Assembly: GCA_963762085.1 (NCBI GenBank)
Contig: CAVXJD010000003.1
Coordinates: forward strand, 1 to 64,000
Direction: 5' to 3'
Length of the DNA stretch: 64,000 bases
Origin: DASQGA01 sp963762085
GTDB taxonomy: Bacteria; Actinomycetota; Thermoleophilia; Gaiellales; Gaiellaceae
The position numbers were made by a program, and so were the translations under genes. This document shows positions 9,287 to 17,715 of this stretch, in pieces (the stretch's first letter is position 1; each line of letters opens with the position of its first letter). The notes under the pieces were generated by a model, which searched no databases, was not told the DNA's origin, and saw nothing but the letters and a program-made list of their open reading frames with translations.

Positions 9287-9328
9287 AAAAGCGCTGAACC
9301 GGTCGACCCGAGGGTCTTCCGGTTCAGC
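9287..9328 (-). terminator. Rho-independent terminator after recR
   Basis: On the minus strand a hairpin has outer arms of 10 perfect base pairs (plus-strand GCTGAACCGG at 9293-9302 and CCGGTTCAGC at 9319-9328) and an inner GACCC/GGGTC stem. It is followed by GCGCTTTT. It lies about 85 bp beyond the recR stop and before the ask start, separating the two transcription units. Confidence 0.75.
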
Positions 9329-9411
9329 AAGGCGATCTTATCCCGGCCGGGCCCGAATTCAACCTGGTCGAGAAACAAAAGTTCGCTGTTAGCGAGAAAA
9401 ACCTTCCGGAG

Positions 9412-10002
<591 letters not shown>

Positions 10003-10024
10003 CAGGCCATTGTGCCCGAGGGGG

Positions 10025-10345
10025 TTAGAGGCCCGGAAGCCCGAGTCCGCCCAGCCCGCCCATGGCGCCGCCGAGTTTCGACTGCATCAGATCCTGGGCG
10101 CTTCGGAGCGCCTCGTTGACGCCGGCGACGACGAGATCCTCGAGCGACTCGGGATCGTCCGGGTCGATCGCCTCCTTGGCGATCTTCACCTCGACGATCT
10201 CGCCGCCGCCGGTCGCCTTGACCTTGACCGTTCCCCCTCCGACCGAGGCCTCCACGGTCTCCTTGGCAAGCTCCTCCTGGGCCTTGGCCATCTCCGCCTG
10301 CATCTGCTGCACCTGCTGCAGCATCTTGTTCATGTCCATCTTCAT
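10025..10345 (-). CDS. ybaB: YbaB/EbfC family nucleoid-associated protein
   Basis: Small DNA-binding nucleoid protein, 106 residues, that forms homodimers shaped like tweezers. The N-terminal helix MNKMLQQVQQMQAEMAKAQE and the central VKVKATGGGEIVEVKI strand region are typical. The C-terminus is Gly/Leu-rich (GGLGGLGLPGL). The ATG at 10345 is preceded by GGGGAGG on the minus strand. It lies between dnaX (with one small gene inserted) and recR. Confidence 0.93.
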   Translation of the reverse strand: MKMDMNKMLQQVQQMQAEMAKAQEELAKETVEASVGGGTVKVKATGGGEIVEVKIAKEAIDPDDPESLEDLVVAGVNEALRSAQDLMQSKLGGAMGGLGGLGLPGL

Positions 10346-10400
10346 GTGAGCGCCTCCCCGACCGGCTTGTTTTGCTCAGGCCAGGTTACGCCAGGTCAGG

Positions 10401-10691
10401 TCAGCTAGGCGGCTTCAGAGCGATCTCGTACTCCCGGAGCGACCCGACGACCTCTTCGCCTTTGCTCCGTTGGTGGCCACGGAGCATGAGGTAGTGGTTC
10501 GGCCTGCTGGAGACGCTTTCCCACTCCTCAGGGGTGACTTCGACCTGGTCGCGGCAGTCCTCGTCCGCGCACTCGCAGAGAAACGGCACCAGCGTCGTCG
10601 CCAGGCCGATGTTGAGCGCGGCATCGTGCAGTGACTCGTTGCCCCGCCTGAAGAGCTTCTGGTTCGCCTCTCGGCGGCTTTCTCGCACCAT
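10401..10691 (-). CDS. Small Cys-motif protein of the FLCECA family, copy 1
   Basis: Hypothetical protein of 96 residues. The core FLCECADEDCRDQVEV (C-E-C-A-x-x-D-C) near residues 37-52 looks like a metal-binding or redox knuckle, followed by an EEWESV helix and a PNHYLMLRGH strand. A clear paralogue with the same core lies at 28051-28443. The start is set at ATG 10691 because longer frames run into the 3' end of dnaX (stop at 10732). It is inserted between dnaX and ybaB, an arrangement normally without an intervening gene. No function is known to me. Confidence 0.75.
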   Translation of the reverse strand: MVRESRREANQKLFRRGNESLHDAALNIGLATTLVPFLCECADEDCRDQVEVTPEEWESVSSRPNHYLMLRGHQRSKGEEVVGSLREYEIALKPPS

Positions 10692-10731
10692 TTTTCCAAC
10701 GTCCCCACGTCGTGGAGCGCGGAAACCCGGG

Positions 10732-12367
10732 TCAGGTCCCGTCGACCTCGCGTGCGTCGAAGCGGTCCTTGAAGAGAGCGATGAACTCCTCCTCGGTCTC
10801 GGGCTCGCCCTCGTGCTCGCCTGCCTCTTCATCCCCGCTGCCCTCTCCGACGACAAAAGCTAGGTCGAGGCGTCGACCGGTTACCTCCCGGATCGCGTCC
10901 ACCAGAAGCGTGGCGTTCTTGGGCTCCTCGGCGAGGTTGCGGTGGAAGGAGGCGGCCTGGGGGAACTCGATCACGAGCCGCGCGCCGGCCAGCTCGACCG
11001 GGCGAGCTTCGTTCAGGACCGACCCGGCCGGGATGGAGCGTTCGGCGACCGCCGGCAGGATTGCCTGCTGCCAGAGCTGCTGCAGCTGTTCCAGCTCGAG
11101 TGGAGGGCGGTCGGCGGGCTCATCGGCGGGCAGCGTCCGAATCGGCGCCGGTGGCGTCAGTTTGGTCCGGGGACGGAGGCGCGGACGGGGTCGGTGCCGG
11201 AGCCTCGGCTGCGGTGTGGTGAGACTCGCGCGTGCGCGACTCGAGTTGCTCCAGCCGGTAGGAGAGCGACTCCCGCGAGAGGTCTGCTCCGGGGCGTGTC
11301 ACCTTGACGAGCGCGAGCTCGAGCGGGAGGCGCGGGTCGCCGCCCTGCCGAGCGTCGTCTACCGCCACGGCCAGGAGATCTACGAGCCGTAGCACCTCCG
11401 GTTCCCCGAGTTGGTTTGCCTGGGAGCGGAGGCGTTCGCGCGTTTCGTCCGTGACCGGGATCGACTCCGGGACCTCGCCCATGTGCTGGACGAGCAGGAG
11501 GTGGCGGAGGTGCTCGAGCAGTTCGGTGACGAGGCGGGCGAGATCCTGCCCCTGGTCGGCGAGCTCCTCGACGAACGTGAGGAGGCCGCCGGTGTCCCGG
11601 TCGACGATCAGGTCGCAGATTCGGAACAGGGCCTCCTCCTCGACGGCGCCGAGCAGTTGCAGGACCCCCTGCACGGTGATCTGCCCGTCCGTCGCGGCCG
11701 CAAGCTGGTCGAGAGTCGACACTGCGTCACGGAAGCTTCCGCGCGCGCTCCGGGCGACGAGGGCCAGGGCTGCGTCCGGGACGTCGATCTGCTCGCCGTC
11801 CGCGACCGTGCGCAAGAGCTTCGTCAGTTCGGGTAGCCGCGGACGCGAGAACATGAACGTCTGGCAGCGCGAGCGAACGGTCGGGAGCATCTTCCCGAGC
11901 TCGGTCGTGCAGAAGACGAACACGAGGTGGGGCGGGGGCTCTTCGATCAGCTTCAGCAGCGCATTGAAAGCAGCGTCAGTGAGCTGGTGCGCCTCGTCGA
12001 GGATGTAGACCTTGTAGCGGCCCTCGACCGGCTGCAGGACGACGCGATCCCGGATCTCGCGGATGTCGTCGATACCCCGCTGGCTGGCCGCGTCCATCTC
12101 GATCACGTCGAGGGAGGTGCCGGACGCGATCGTGCGACACGAGTTGCACGTGCCGTCGGGCTCGACCGTGGGGCCCTGCTCGCAGTTCAGCGCCTTCGCC
12201 AGAATGCGTGCGAGCGACGTCTTGCCGGTCCCGCGCGGCCCCGCGAACAGATATGCCTGCCGGATCTGATCGCGCCCGATCGCGTTACGGAGCGTCCGGA
12301 CGACCGCCTCCTGCCCGACGACCTCGTCGAATGTCTGAGGCCGGTACTTTCGGTAGAGCGCGGTCAC
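10732..12367 (-). CDS. dnaX: DNA polymerase III subunit gamma/tau, frame broken by one base in this sequence
   Basis: Clamp-loader ATPase of the replicase. The N-terminal part (12367 to a TGA at 11120-11122, 415 codons) starts with GTG and MTALYRKYRP. It has Walker A GPRGTGKTSLA near residue 45, a Cys-containing zinc insert near 65-80 and Walker B ILDEAHQL near 125. The conserved C-terminal DnaX domain (LEQLQQLWQQAILP through RLVIEFP and FHRNLAEEPKNA) continues in the next frame to the stop at 10732. Deleting one base in the GGG run at 11128-11130 (CCC on the coding strand) joins the parts into about 545 residues. The junction falls in the Pro/Ala-rich linker. Sequence error, true mutation or a gamma/tau-type recoding event are possible; error or mutation is favoured. 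Confidence 0.88.
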
Positions 12368-12451
12368 GCAGCCATGCTAAACGGAGCAGGGGGTGAGGGG
12401 AACCTCAGGGCCCCCGCCCTCGAGGGAACCATCGGTTGCCTCGAGTTGGAT

Positions 12452-12726
12452 CCCGGTCGCGCACCCTCCGTCGTAGTCGGCTCGGGGGCGGTGCGTACGA
12501 CGCTCGCTCGTGCCAGGCTGCTCCGCGGCACCTGAGAGAAGCTGCTTAGCGCTGCTTCCTCCCGGACCTGACGCGGTTCGCAGGCTCTCAGTGCGCGGGA
12601 CCTGACAGTCAACACTTACGTCGGAAAGCCCTACCTCCGAACGTTCCTCCTCGGGAAGGATTTCGGCCCCGCTAGAGCGGATTGCGGGTTCAGGGAACCG
12701 CTAGCTCCCCGCTTAGCGCGACCGGG
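12452..12726 (-). ncRNA. ffs: Signal recognition particle RNA, large bacterial type with Alu domain
   Basis: Read on the minus strand. The Ffh-binding domain is the hallmark GTCAGGTCCGGGAGGAAGCA followed by GCGCTAAGCAGC, at about 12547-12576. The paired helix CCCGCGCACTGAGAG / CTCTCAGGTGCCGCGG surrounds it. The 5' part has the Alu-domain blocks GGGGAGCTAGCGGTTCCCTG and CCGCAATCCGCTCTAGCGGG known from the Bacillus-type large SRP RNA. The 5' end CCCGGTCGCGC (12716-12726) pairs perfectly with the 3' end GCGCGACCGGG (12452-12462), which sets the limits at about 275 nt. It lies about 85 bp upstream of dnaX on the same strand. Confidence 0.9.
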
Positions 12727-12857
12727 AGGGAGATGGTAGCAGTCTCCGTTCGAGTCGAATACGCCTCTCGCAAGCATCCATTGGACCCGTGTACGGCAGC
12801 CACCGGCACCCAGTTGACAGGCCGCATGTGCGCGCTTACCGTCGGCTTGGCCTGAAG

Positions 12858-14135
12858 ATGTCCCTACGGATTTTCCACCGGCGCAAAGCTGTTCTCGTCC
12901 TCGCATTGTGCTGCGCTTTCAGCGCGACGCTGGCAGCTCTCGCCCTGGCCGCTCCCGGAGGTCGTGACCCCGGCTTCAGCGGCGACGGCAAGGTCACCAC
13001 GAACTTTGCGAGCCGGAATGACTTCGCCAACGGTGTGGCCATCCAGGCTGACGGGAAGATCGTGGTCGCCGGGCGAGCCGGGGGAGCCGGCGGCAAGTTC
13101 GGTCTGGCCCGCTACAACCCGAACGGGACGCTCGATACCAGCTTCGGCGGCGACGGCAAGGTGACCACGAACTTCAGCACGATCGCGGACGACTTCGCCA
13201 ACGGCGTAGCCATCCAGGCCGATGGGAAGATCGTGGCCGCCGGCCATTCGAGCGATAGGTTCGCTCTGGCCCGTTACAACTCCGACGGGAAGCTCGATGT
13301 GACATTCAGCGGCGACGGCAAGATGACCACGAACTTTTCTTCGGCGTTCGACGACGCGTTCGGGGTAGCCGTTCAGGCCGACGGAAAGATCGTGGCTGCG
13401 GGCCACGCGGGCTTCGACAGGTTTGCCCTGGCCCGCTACAACGCCAACGGCACCCTCGACACCACCTTCAGCGGCAATGGCAAGGTCACCACCAACTTCT
13501 CGCGAGCGTCCGATTTTGCGACCGGGGTCGCCATCGCAGTGAACGGGAAGATCGTCGCAGCTGGAACGGCGGGGAGCACCGAATTTTCCGGCAAGTTCGC
13601 CGTGGCCCGCTACAACCCTGACGGCACGCTGGACGCCACCTTCAGCGGCAACGGCAAGGCAACGACCGACTTCACCCCGGGGGAACAGGACGTCGCGTTC
13701 GGAGTGGCCATCCAGACGAACGGGAGGATCGTGGCCGCCGGCGGGGGCGATGTTGGCGGCGTCAGCTTTGCGCTGGCGCGCTACATGCGCAACGGCACCC
13801 TGGACCCCACCTTCAGCGGCGACGGCAAGCTGACCACCAACTTCACCTCGGGTCTCGACGCCGCTCACGGAGTGGCCATCCAGGCAGACGGGAAGATCGT
13901 CGCGGCCGGGCATGCGAACTTCCACCGGTTCGCGCTCGCCCGCTACAACCGCGACGGGAGTCTCGACACGACGTTCAGTGGCAATGGCAAGGTGGTGACG
14001 AACTTCACCACGAAGGACGGTTTCGGCGACGACTTCGCCAACGGCGTGGCCATCCAGGCCGACGGGAAGATCGTGGCTGCGGGCAGAGCCGGTGGCAGCG
14101 GCGGGAGGTTCGGTCTGGCCCGGTACCTCGGGTAG
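12858..14135 (+). CDS. Secreted delta-60 repeat (DUF5122) seven-bladed beta-propeller protein
   Basis: Starts with a clear Sec signal peptide (MSLRIFHRRK, then a hydrophobic core ending in ALALAAPGG), followed by seven consecutive units of about 54-60 residues. Each has the pattern D-x-T-F-SGDGK-V-TTNF, then GVAIQADGKIVAAG, then FALARYN-x-DGTL. Seven units suit a closed seven-bladed propeller. The repeats are unusually alike, suggesting recent internal duplication or gene conversion. The ATG at 12858 is preferred over an in-frame GTG at 12789 because it gives a proper signal peptide. It is probably a cell-surface binding scaffold; ligand unknown. Confidence 0.85.
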   Translation: MSLRIFHRRKAVLVLALCCAFSATLAALALAAPGGRDPGFSGDGKVTTNFASRNDFANGVAIQADGKIVVAGRAGGAGGKFGLARYNPNGTLDTSFGGDGKVTTNFSTIADDFANGVAIQADGKIVAAGHSSDRFALARYNSDGKLDVTFSGDGKMTTNFSSAFDDAFGVAVQADGKIVAAGHAGFDRFALARYNANGTLDTTFSGNGKVTTNFSRASDFATGVAIAVNGKIVAAGTAGSTEFSGKFAVARYNPDGTLDATFSGNGKATTDFTPGEQDVAFGVAIQTNGRIVAAGGGDVGGVSFALARYMRNGTLDPTFSGDGKLTTNFTSGLDAAHGVAIQADGKIVAAGHANFHRFALARYNRDGSLDTTFSGNGKVVTNFTTKDGFGDDFANGVAIQADGKIVAAGRAGGSGGRFGLARYLG

Positions 14136-14227
14136 ACATGCGCACGGCGCGCTGCGCCTCTACCACGTTTGCCACATCACAGCTTCCGCCGCTACTCTGG
14201 CCGATCGCCCGCATTAGTGCGGGTTCG

Positions 14228-14299
14228 GGGCGCATAGCTCAGCGGGAGAGCGCCCGCTTCACACGCGGGAGGTCCCTGGTTCGATCCCAGGTGCGCCCA
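14228..14299 (+). tRNA. tRNA-Val (anticodon CAC)
   Basis: A complete 72-nt cloverleaf. The acceptor stem is GGGCGCA/TGCGCCC, D-arm GCTC...GAGC, anticodon stem CCCGC/GCGGG around loop TTCACAC (anticodon CAC), and T-arm CCTGG-TTCGATC-CCAGG. The discriminator base is A at 14299. CCA is not encoded. Confidence 0.97.
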
Positions 14300-14887
14300 C
14301 TCGGAAAGGTCCTGCGAGCGGGACATTCTTCTTTGCTCGAATGTCCGCTTGCGGCCTGGAGCGAGGCCGTTTGGCCGCCTCGAACGTGGCTCCGAGGTTC
14401 TGCCAGATGCGGCGTACTCGACCGAGGGCTTGGGTTAGAACAACTCCGGAAGTGGGCGCAGGTCAAGACACGAGTCGTACCTCACCAACGATGAACCAGC
14501 CGTCGAATCGCACGTCGCGGCTCTGCATCGCCCTGTAGCACTGCTCAAATCGAGTTCATAGACGCTCACGCGGGCGATCATGCCGCTGCGGGCCGCTCGC
14601 CGCTAGCGGAAATCGGACAGCCGTACTCGACCCTCCGAGAAGAAACCGAGCCCTCGAAACTCGTCCACGGACTGGCCAACTGAGATGGCCCTAGGAGGTG
14701 TTCAGGCCCTGAGGGGGAAACATACTTTCGACCCCGCTCTCCCCCGCCGCTTCGCAGAAATCGAGCCCTAAAGAGACAGGCACCCCGGTCTTTTTCAGCG
14801 CCGTTCCGTCGAGCTCGACCGAAGCCGGGGCCGCCGTCATCCGCACGACGCGGCGGCCCCGGAGCCGGTCAAGTTGACGGCTGGAAC
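14300..14887. other. Gene-poor stretch after tRNA-Val
   Basis: I see no convincing gene in these 588 bases. Open frames here lack ribosome sites and family resemblance, and the one running antisense through the tRNA is an artefact. The only clear structure is the 12-bp hairpin at 14825-14862. No repeat of the tRNA 3' end was noticed that would mark an integration site. Confidence 0.6.
14825..14862 (-). terminator. Strong hairpin after the small secreted-protein gene
   Basis: A perfect 12-bp inverted repeat, CCGGGGCCGCCG (14825-14836) and CGGCGGCCCCGG (14851-14862), with a 14-base loop, lies 25 bp beyond the stop of the minus-strand gene 14888-15109. No T-run follows. Confidence 0.5.
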
Positions 14888-15109
14888 CTACAGAGCCGGG
14901 CAGGGAAGACCGAGCGAAACGAGCGGAGTGTCCGCCCCCATTACCGCACCGCACTCCATGCCCACGTGGCCGAGCCCAGACGGTGTCACCCCCGCCGGTA
15001 CGCCGACACCCTTACCTGCAGCCTCGTTGGGATGAGCGAACGCGGAGCCGGCCAACGTACCAATGGCCAAACTCGTTGCTGCAGTCACCGCGAGAATTCG
15101 TTTCCTCAT
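14888..15109 (-). CDS. Small secreted protein of unknown function
   Basis: Encodes 73 residues with a textbook signal peptide (MRKRILAVTAATSLAIGTLA, cleavage likely after GSAFA) and a mature part of about 48 residues that is Gly-rich and holds two Cys residues (one in MECGAV, one in LPCPAL). The ATG at 15109 is preceded by AAAGGAGCG at good spacing on the minus strand. No homologue is recognised. The two cysteines could form a disulfide (inference). A 12-1-12 palindrome lies about 140 bp upstream. Confidence 0.7.
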   Translation of the reverse strand: MRKRILAVTAATSLAIGTLAGSAFAHPNEAAGKGVGVPAGVTPSGLGHVGMECGAVMGADTPLVSLGLPCPAL

Positions 15110-15618
15110 CGTTCTCGCTCCTTTCCGTCGACAACAGTCACATCACTGACGTGACCGGCGTCCCGTCGTTTCTAAAAACGGCTGGAGCGCCAGTCAAGCA
15201 GGGCGCGATTAACCGCCGCAGGGGGGCCGCGCCCTGCAAGGCCACACTATTCCCTTTCTGAAAGGAAATAGAACCATTCCCGTCTTGTTCTGGAGGGCCG
15301 CGGCCAAATAAGGTCGAAGAGTTTTCGGGCGCATCGTTCCTCGCCGCAGGCGTCGGTGCGGCCCCGGTTTCCTCTCGTCCCGGAGCTTCCCGCAGTCGGC
15401 GAGGTTCGGGAGGACGAGCCGTCGGTGGCGGAGAACTGCGGATTGAGGCGATCAAGCTCGCTTCCATGTGGCGGCCTCTGGGCTGCACCTTCCCGTTCAC
15501 AGGGTCCGAGACGACGAAGGCTTGCCGAGGGAGCACGCCGGCGCCCCCTCTACCCGGCCGCCCGCAAGATAGAAGCGCGACCGAAGTTCGCTAGAAGAGT
15601 GCCCATTGGCAACTCGGT
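15110..15618. other. 509-bp intergenic region with a near-perfect palindrome
   Basis: No credible gene is seen. It holds the promoter side of the small secreted gene and the 3' flank of the diguanylate cyclase gene. Its base composition is locally less GC-rich than its surroundings near 15245-15275, where an inverted repeat lies. Confidence 0.5.
15247..15271. promoter_or_regulatory. 12-1-12 inverted repeat, possible operator or terminator
   Basis: CTATTCCCTTTC (15247-15258) and GAAAGGAAATAG (15260-15271) are inverted copies with one mismatch around a single central base. The tight spacing favours a dimeric-regulator operator over an RNA hairpin, but no bound regulator is known. Confidence 0.35.
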
Positions 15619-16695
15619 TCAGGTCGCTGAGGGCCCAGACGCTCCCGAGTGGGTGGCGACGCGGACATCGTTCTTACCGCTGCGCTTTACCGACATCAAA
15701 GCCGCGTCGGCGCGCTCGAAGAGTTCGTCGGCCGAGGTTCCCTGGTTCCCGGTGGCGACTCCGATCGAAAGAGTAGTTGCCCCGATCCCCTGGGCGGAGA
15801 GGTCGGGCAAAGCGCCGCGAACCCGCTCCGCGATCTCGCTTGCAACAACCGCGTCCGCGCCCTGCAGGATCAGGGCGAACTCCTCGCCTCCGAGCCGGCA
15901 GGCCAGGTCGACGCGTCTAATGGAACCCTCAAGAGTGCGGGCGAGCTTGATCAAGGCCTGGTCGCCGACGCCGTGCCCGTAGCGGTCATTCACCTGTTTG
16001 AAATCATCGATGTCGATCATCACGAGGCCGACGGGCTCGAGCGTTCGGGACGATCGCTGAAGCTCGCTTGCCAGGCGCTCATCGAAGGAGCGCCTGTTCG
16101 CAAGGCCGGTGAGACCGTCCGTACGCGCCTCTTGCTCGAGACGCTCGCGCAGCTCCGCTTGTGCGAGAGCGAGCGCCGCCGCATCCCCAAAACGGCGTGC
16201 GAGCTCGAAGTCCGCCTCGCTGAAAGTGGCCTCCTCGCCTATCCGGTAGAGATTGAGCGTCCCGCGCACGAGCGTCCCGTCTACCAGGGGAATGCAGATC
16301 AAGGCCTCCGGGTCGTCGGGCGTCCCGGCTATCGTCTGCACGCGGGAATCAAGGTGCGCCTCGTTCACCCAGACCGCCTCCTGATTGAGGGCGGCCCAGC
16401 CGGTGATGCCTCCCCCGAACGGCACTCGCGTCTGCAAGATCTCCGCCGCCCACTGGTCGCGGGCGAGCTCCGGAACCAGAACTGAGCCACCCTCATCCGT
16501 TCGATAGATCGTCAGAGCGTCATACGGCACCAAATCCGAGAGCGCCTCGGCGATTTCCTCGAGCAGGCTGTCAAGCGCCGGCGCGGAGAGGAGTTCGCGA
16601 AAGACATCGGCCAAGCGCCGATAGGAACCGAGAAGATCCTCATGATGACGCGCGCGACCGCTTTCCGCCTCGCACTCGCCGCTGTCCTGCATCAT
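15619..16695 (-). CDS. GAF-GGDEF diguanylate cyclase
   Basis: Cytosolic c-di-GMP synthase, 358 residues from ATG 16695. The N-terminal half (about residues 30-180) is a GAF sensor domain (PFGGGITGWAA block). The C-terminal half is a GGDEF domain with DGLTGLANRRSFDERL, the active-site GGEEF near residue 267 and an RRVD inhibitory site five residues before it, so activity and product inhibition are both expected. The open frame extends to 16866, but ATG 16695 is preferred: it has a GGGG run upstream and avoids overlapping the gene before it. No membrane segment is seen. Confidence 0.88.
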   Translation of the reverse strand: MMQDSGECEAESGRARHHEDLLGSYRRLADVFRELLSAPALDSLLEEIAEALSDLVPYDALTIYRTDEGGSVLVPELARDQWAAEILQTRVPFGGGITGWAALNQEAVWVNEAHLDSRVQTIAGTPDDPEALICIPLVDGTLVRGTLNLYRIGEEATFSEADFELARRFGDAAALALAQAELRERLEQEARTDGLTGLANRRSFDERLASELQRSSRTLEPVGLVMIDIDDFKQVNDRYGHGVGDQALIKLARTLEGSIRRVDLACRLGGEEFALILQGADAVVASEIAERVRGALPDLSAQGIGATTLSIGVATGNQGTSADELFERADAALMSVKRSGKNDVRVATHSGASGPSAT

Positions 16696-16732
16696 CGAAC
16701 CCCAAAGTAGTTTCGCTCCGCCTCTATCGGCT

Positions 16733-16832
16733 GCCTGAGACCGCTCCTTGAGCAGATCAACTCTCGGACGCGCCAGGGCAGGGCCCGGTTTATCGGGCCG
16801 GGCAGGAGCACCAATCCTGGACGATCTCAGGC
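16733..16832 (+). repeat. Structured repeat element, copy A
   Basis: A 100-bp element bounded by exact inverted ends GCCTGAGA (16733-16740) and TCTCAGGC (16825-16832), with an inner GGCCCG-loop-CGGGCC hairpin around GTTTAT. A second diverged copy in the same orientation lies at 20654-20736. Shared blocks are TTGAGCAGATCAA/TTAAGCAGGTCAA, ATCGGGCCG and ACGATCTCAG. Copy A lies between the 63-residue gene and the diguanylate cyclase start. It could be a noncoding RNA, a cis-regulatory RNA or a small mobile element. Confidence 0.5.
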
Positions 16833-17018
16833 AACCTGACGCCCGTTCGCCTTGATCTCCCTCCACAGTTCGGCGTCGAGCACCTCCCCGTCCCGCACTG
16901 CGTTCGAGATCAACTGCCGCAGGGCGTTGCGCTCCGAGGCGCGGAGCCGCTCTCTCACGTCCTGGTCTTCAAGGGCCTCGGTGTCGTTTCCGCTATCGAG
17001 TTTCCATGTGATTCCCAT
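16827..17018 (-). CDS. Small hypothetical protein
   Basis: Encodes 63 residues, charged and mostly helical by composition (ALEDQDVRERLRASERNALR, then DAELWREIKANG). The ATG at 17018 has GGGAGG nine bases upstream on the minus strand, which supports translation. Its last codons form the end of repeat copy A. It lies about 130 bp upstream of the diguanylate cyclase start and may share its transcript. No family recognised. Confidence 0.55.
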   Translation of the reverse strand: MGITWKLDSGNDTEALEDQDVRERLRASERNALRQLISNAVRDGEVLDAELWREIKANGRQVA

Positions 17019-17715
17019 CTACCGTCCTCCCACGCAGAATGAGAGTGTCGGACCGCAAGTCGCAGCCCACCACTCTGAGGTCAGGCGAGCCCCCGCCGCA
17101 TCGGGGCCCCACCTAGTTGCCGCAGTTCGCGATTCGCTCCGCAAAACTCGTTCCCCCGCTCCCCTGGACGGAGTATCGCTTCCGGTCAGCTGGTTGACCC
17201 ATCCCCCGCCAGGTGGTTCATCGAGTCGCTTCACCTACATTCGGCGTTTCGGCGAGAATGATGGAAGGGGTTGAGAGCGGCAGACACCGACTACGCCGAC
17301 TTCATGATGCGGTTGCCGGCGCGGGAGAAACGGATGAGCGTCCCCTTGGCGGACCCGCAACCGTGTTTTGCGCAACTTTCGAAACTGGGGCGACCAATCC
17401 GGCGGGGAGGGAACGGGCCGACCAATCCGGCGGGGAGGGAAACCCAAACGGGCGTGCCCCCTTTGTTTCTTGGTTACGCGACGACGCCGTTCAAAGCCGG
17501 GAGGGGAAGGCCCACACGCATGCGTGAAGGGCGTCATTGTTGCGCCCCTTTTCGCGCGGCGGTCTGCCGTCTTTTCCGAGCGGCCCGCCAAGGCCCAGGA
17601 CGTCTTATTGGTTCAGGCTTGAAAAGCCGCGCCTTTTCTAGGAAAATCACCGGCACGAGGACTGCGGCAACTGCGGCTTCTCTCCTCGTCGGCGTAAACC
17701 CAGGGGGGAAAGCGG
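17019..17715. other. 697-bp intergenic region
   Basis: No convincing coding sequence; the open frames are Arg/Pro-rich shadows without ribosome sites. It contains a 28-bp tandem duplication at 17391-17441 and, just before the ferritin-like genes, a possible hairpin CGAGGA...TCCTCG around 17656-17690. The promoter of the ferritin-like cluster must lie here. Confidence 0.5.
17391..17441. repeat. Tandem direct repeat, 28-bp unit
   Basis: Two exact 23-base copies beginning CGACCAATCCGGCGGGGAGG lie at 17391-17413 and 17419-17441, offset by 28 bases. It is noncoding and may be a replication-slippage product or a paired protein-binding site. Confidence 0.6.

Noticed and set aside
11117..11125. Programmed +1 frameshift at CGA-TGA in dnaX
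   Set aside because: The shift would also restore frame, but there is no RF2-like upstream signal. Removing one base a few codons earlier gives a cleaner linker, and two other genes here show the same kind of break.
14239..14466. Minus-strand open frame ending in TWDRTRDLPRVKR-type residues
   Set aside because: It is the antisense translation of tRNA-Val, a well-known spurious protein.
15138..15536. Possible 132-residue minus-strand gene
   Set aside because: It overlaps the palindrome region, has no ribosome site, and its composition is Pro/Arg/Ala-rich shadow-like.
17389..17442. Start of a CRISPR array
   Set aside because: Only two copies with a 5-base gap between them; this is a simple tandem duplication, and no cas genes are present.
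17235..17591. Possible 118-residue minus-strand gene
   Set aside because: It runs through the 28-bp tandem repeat, is extremely Arg/Pro-rich, has no ribosome site and no family.
17380..17700. c-di-GMP or other known riboswitch before the ferritin-like genes
   Set aside because: The conserved GEMM-type blocks are absent; only a generic hairpin is seen.
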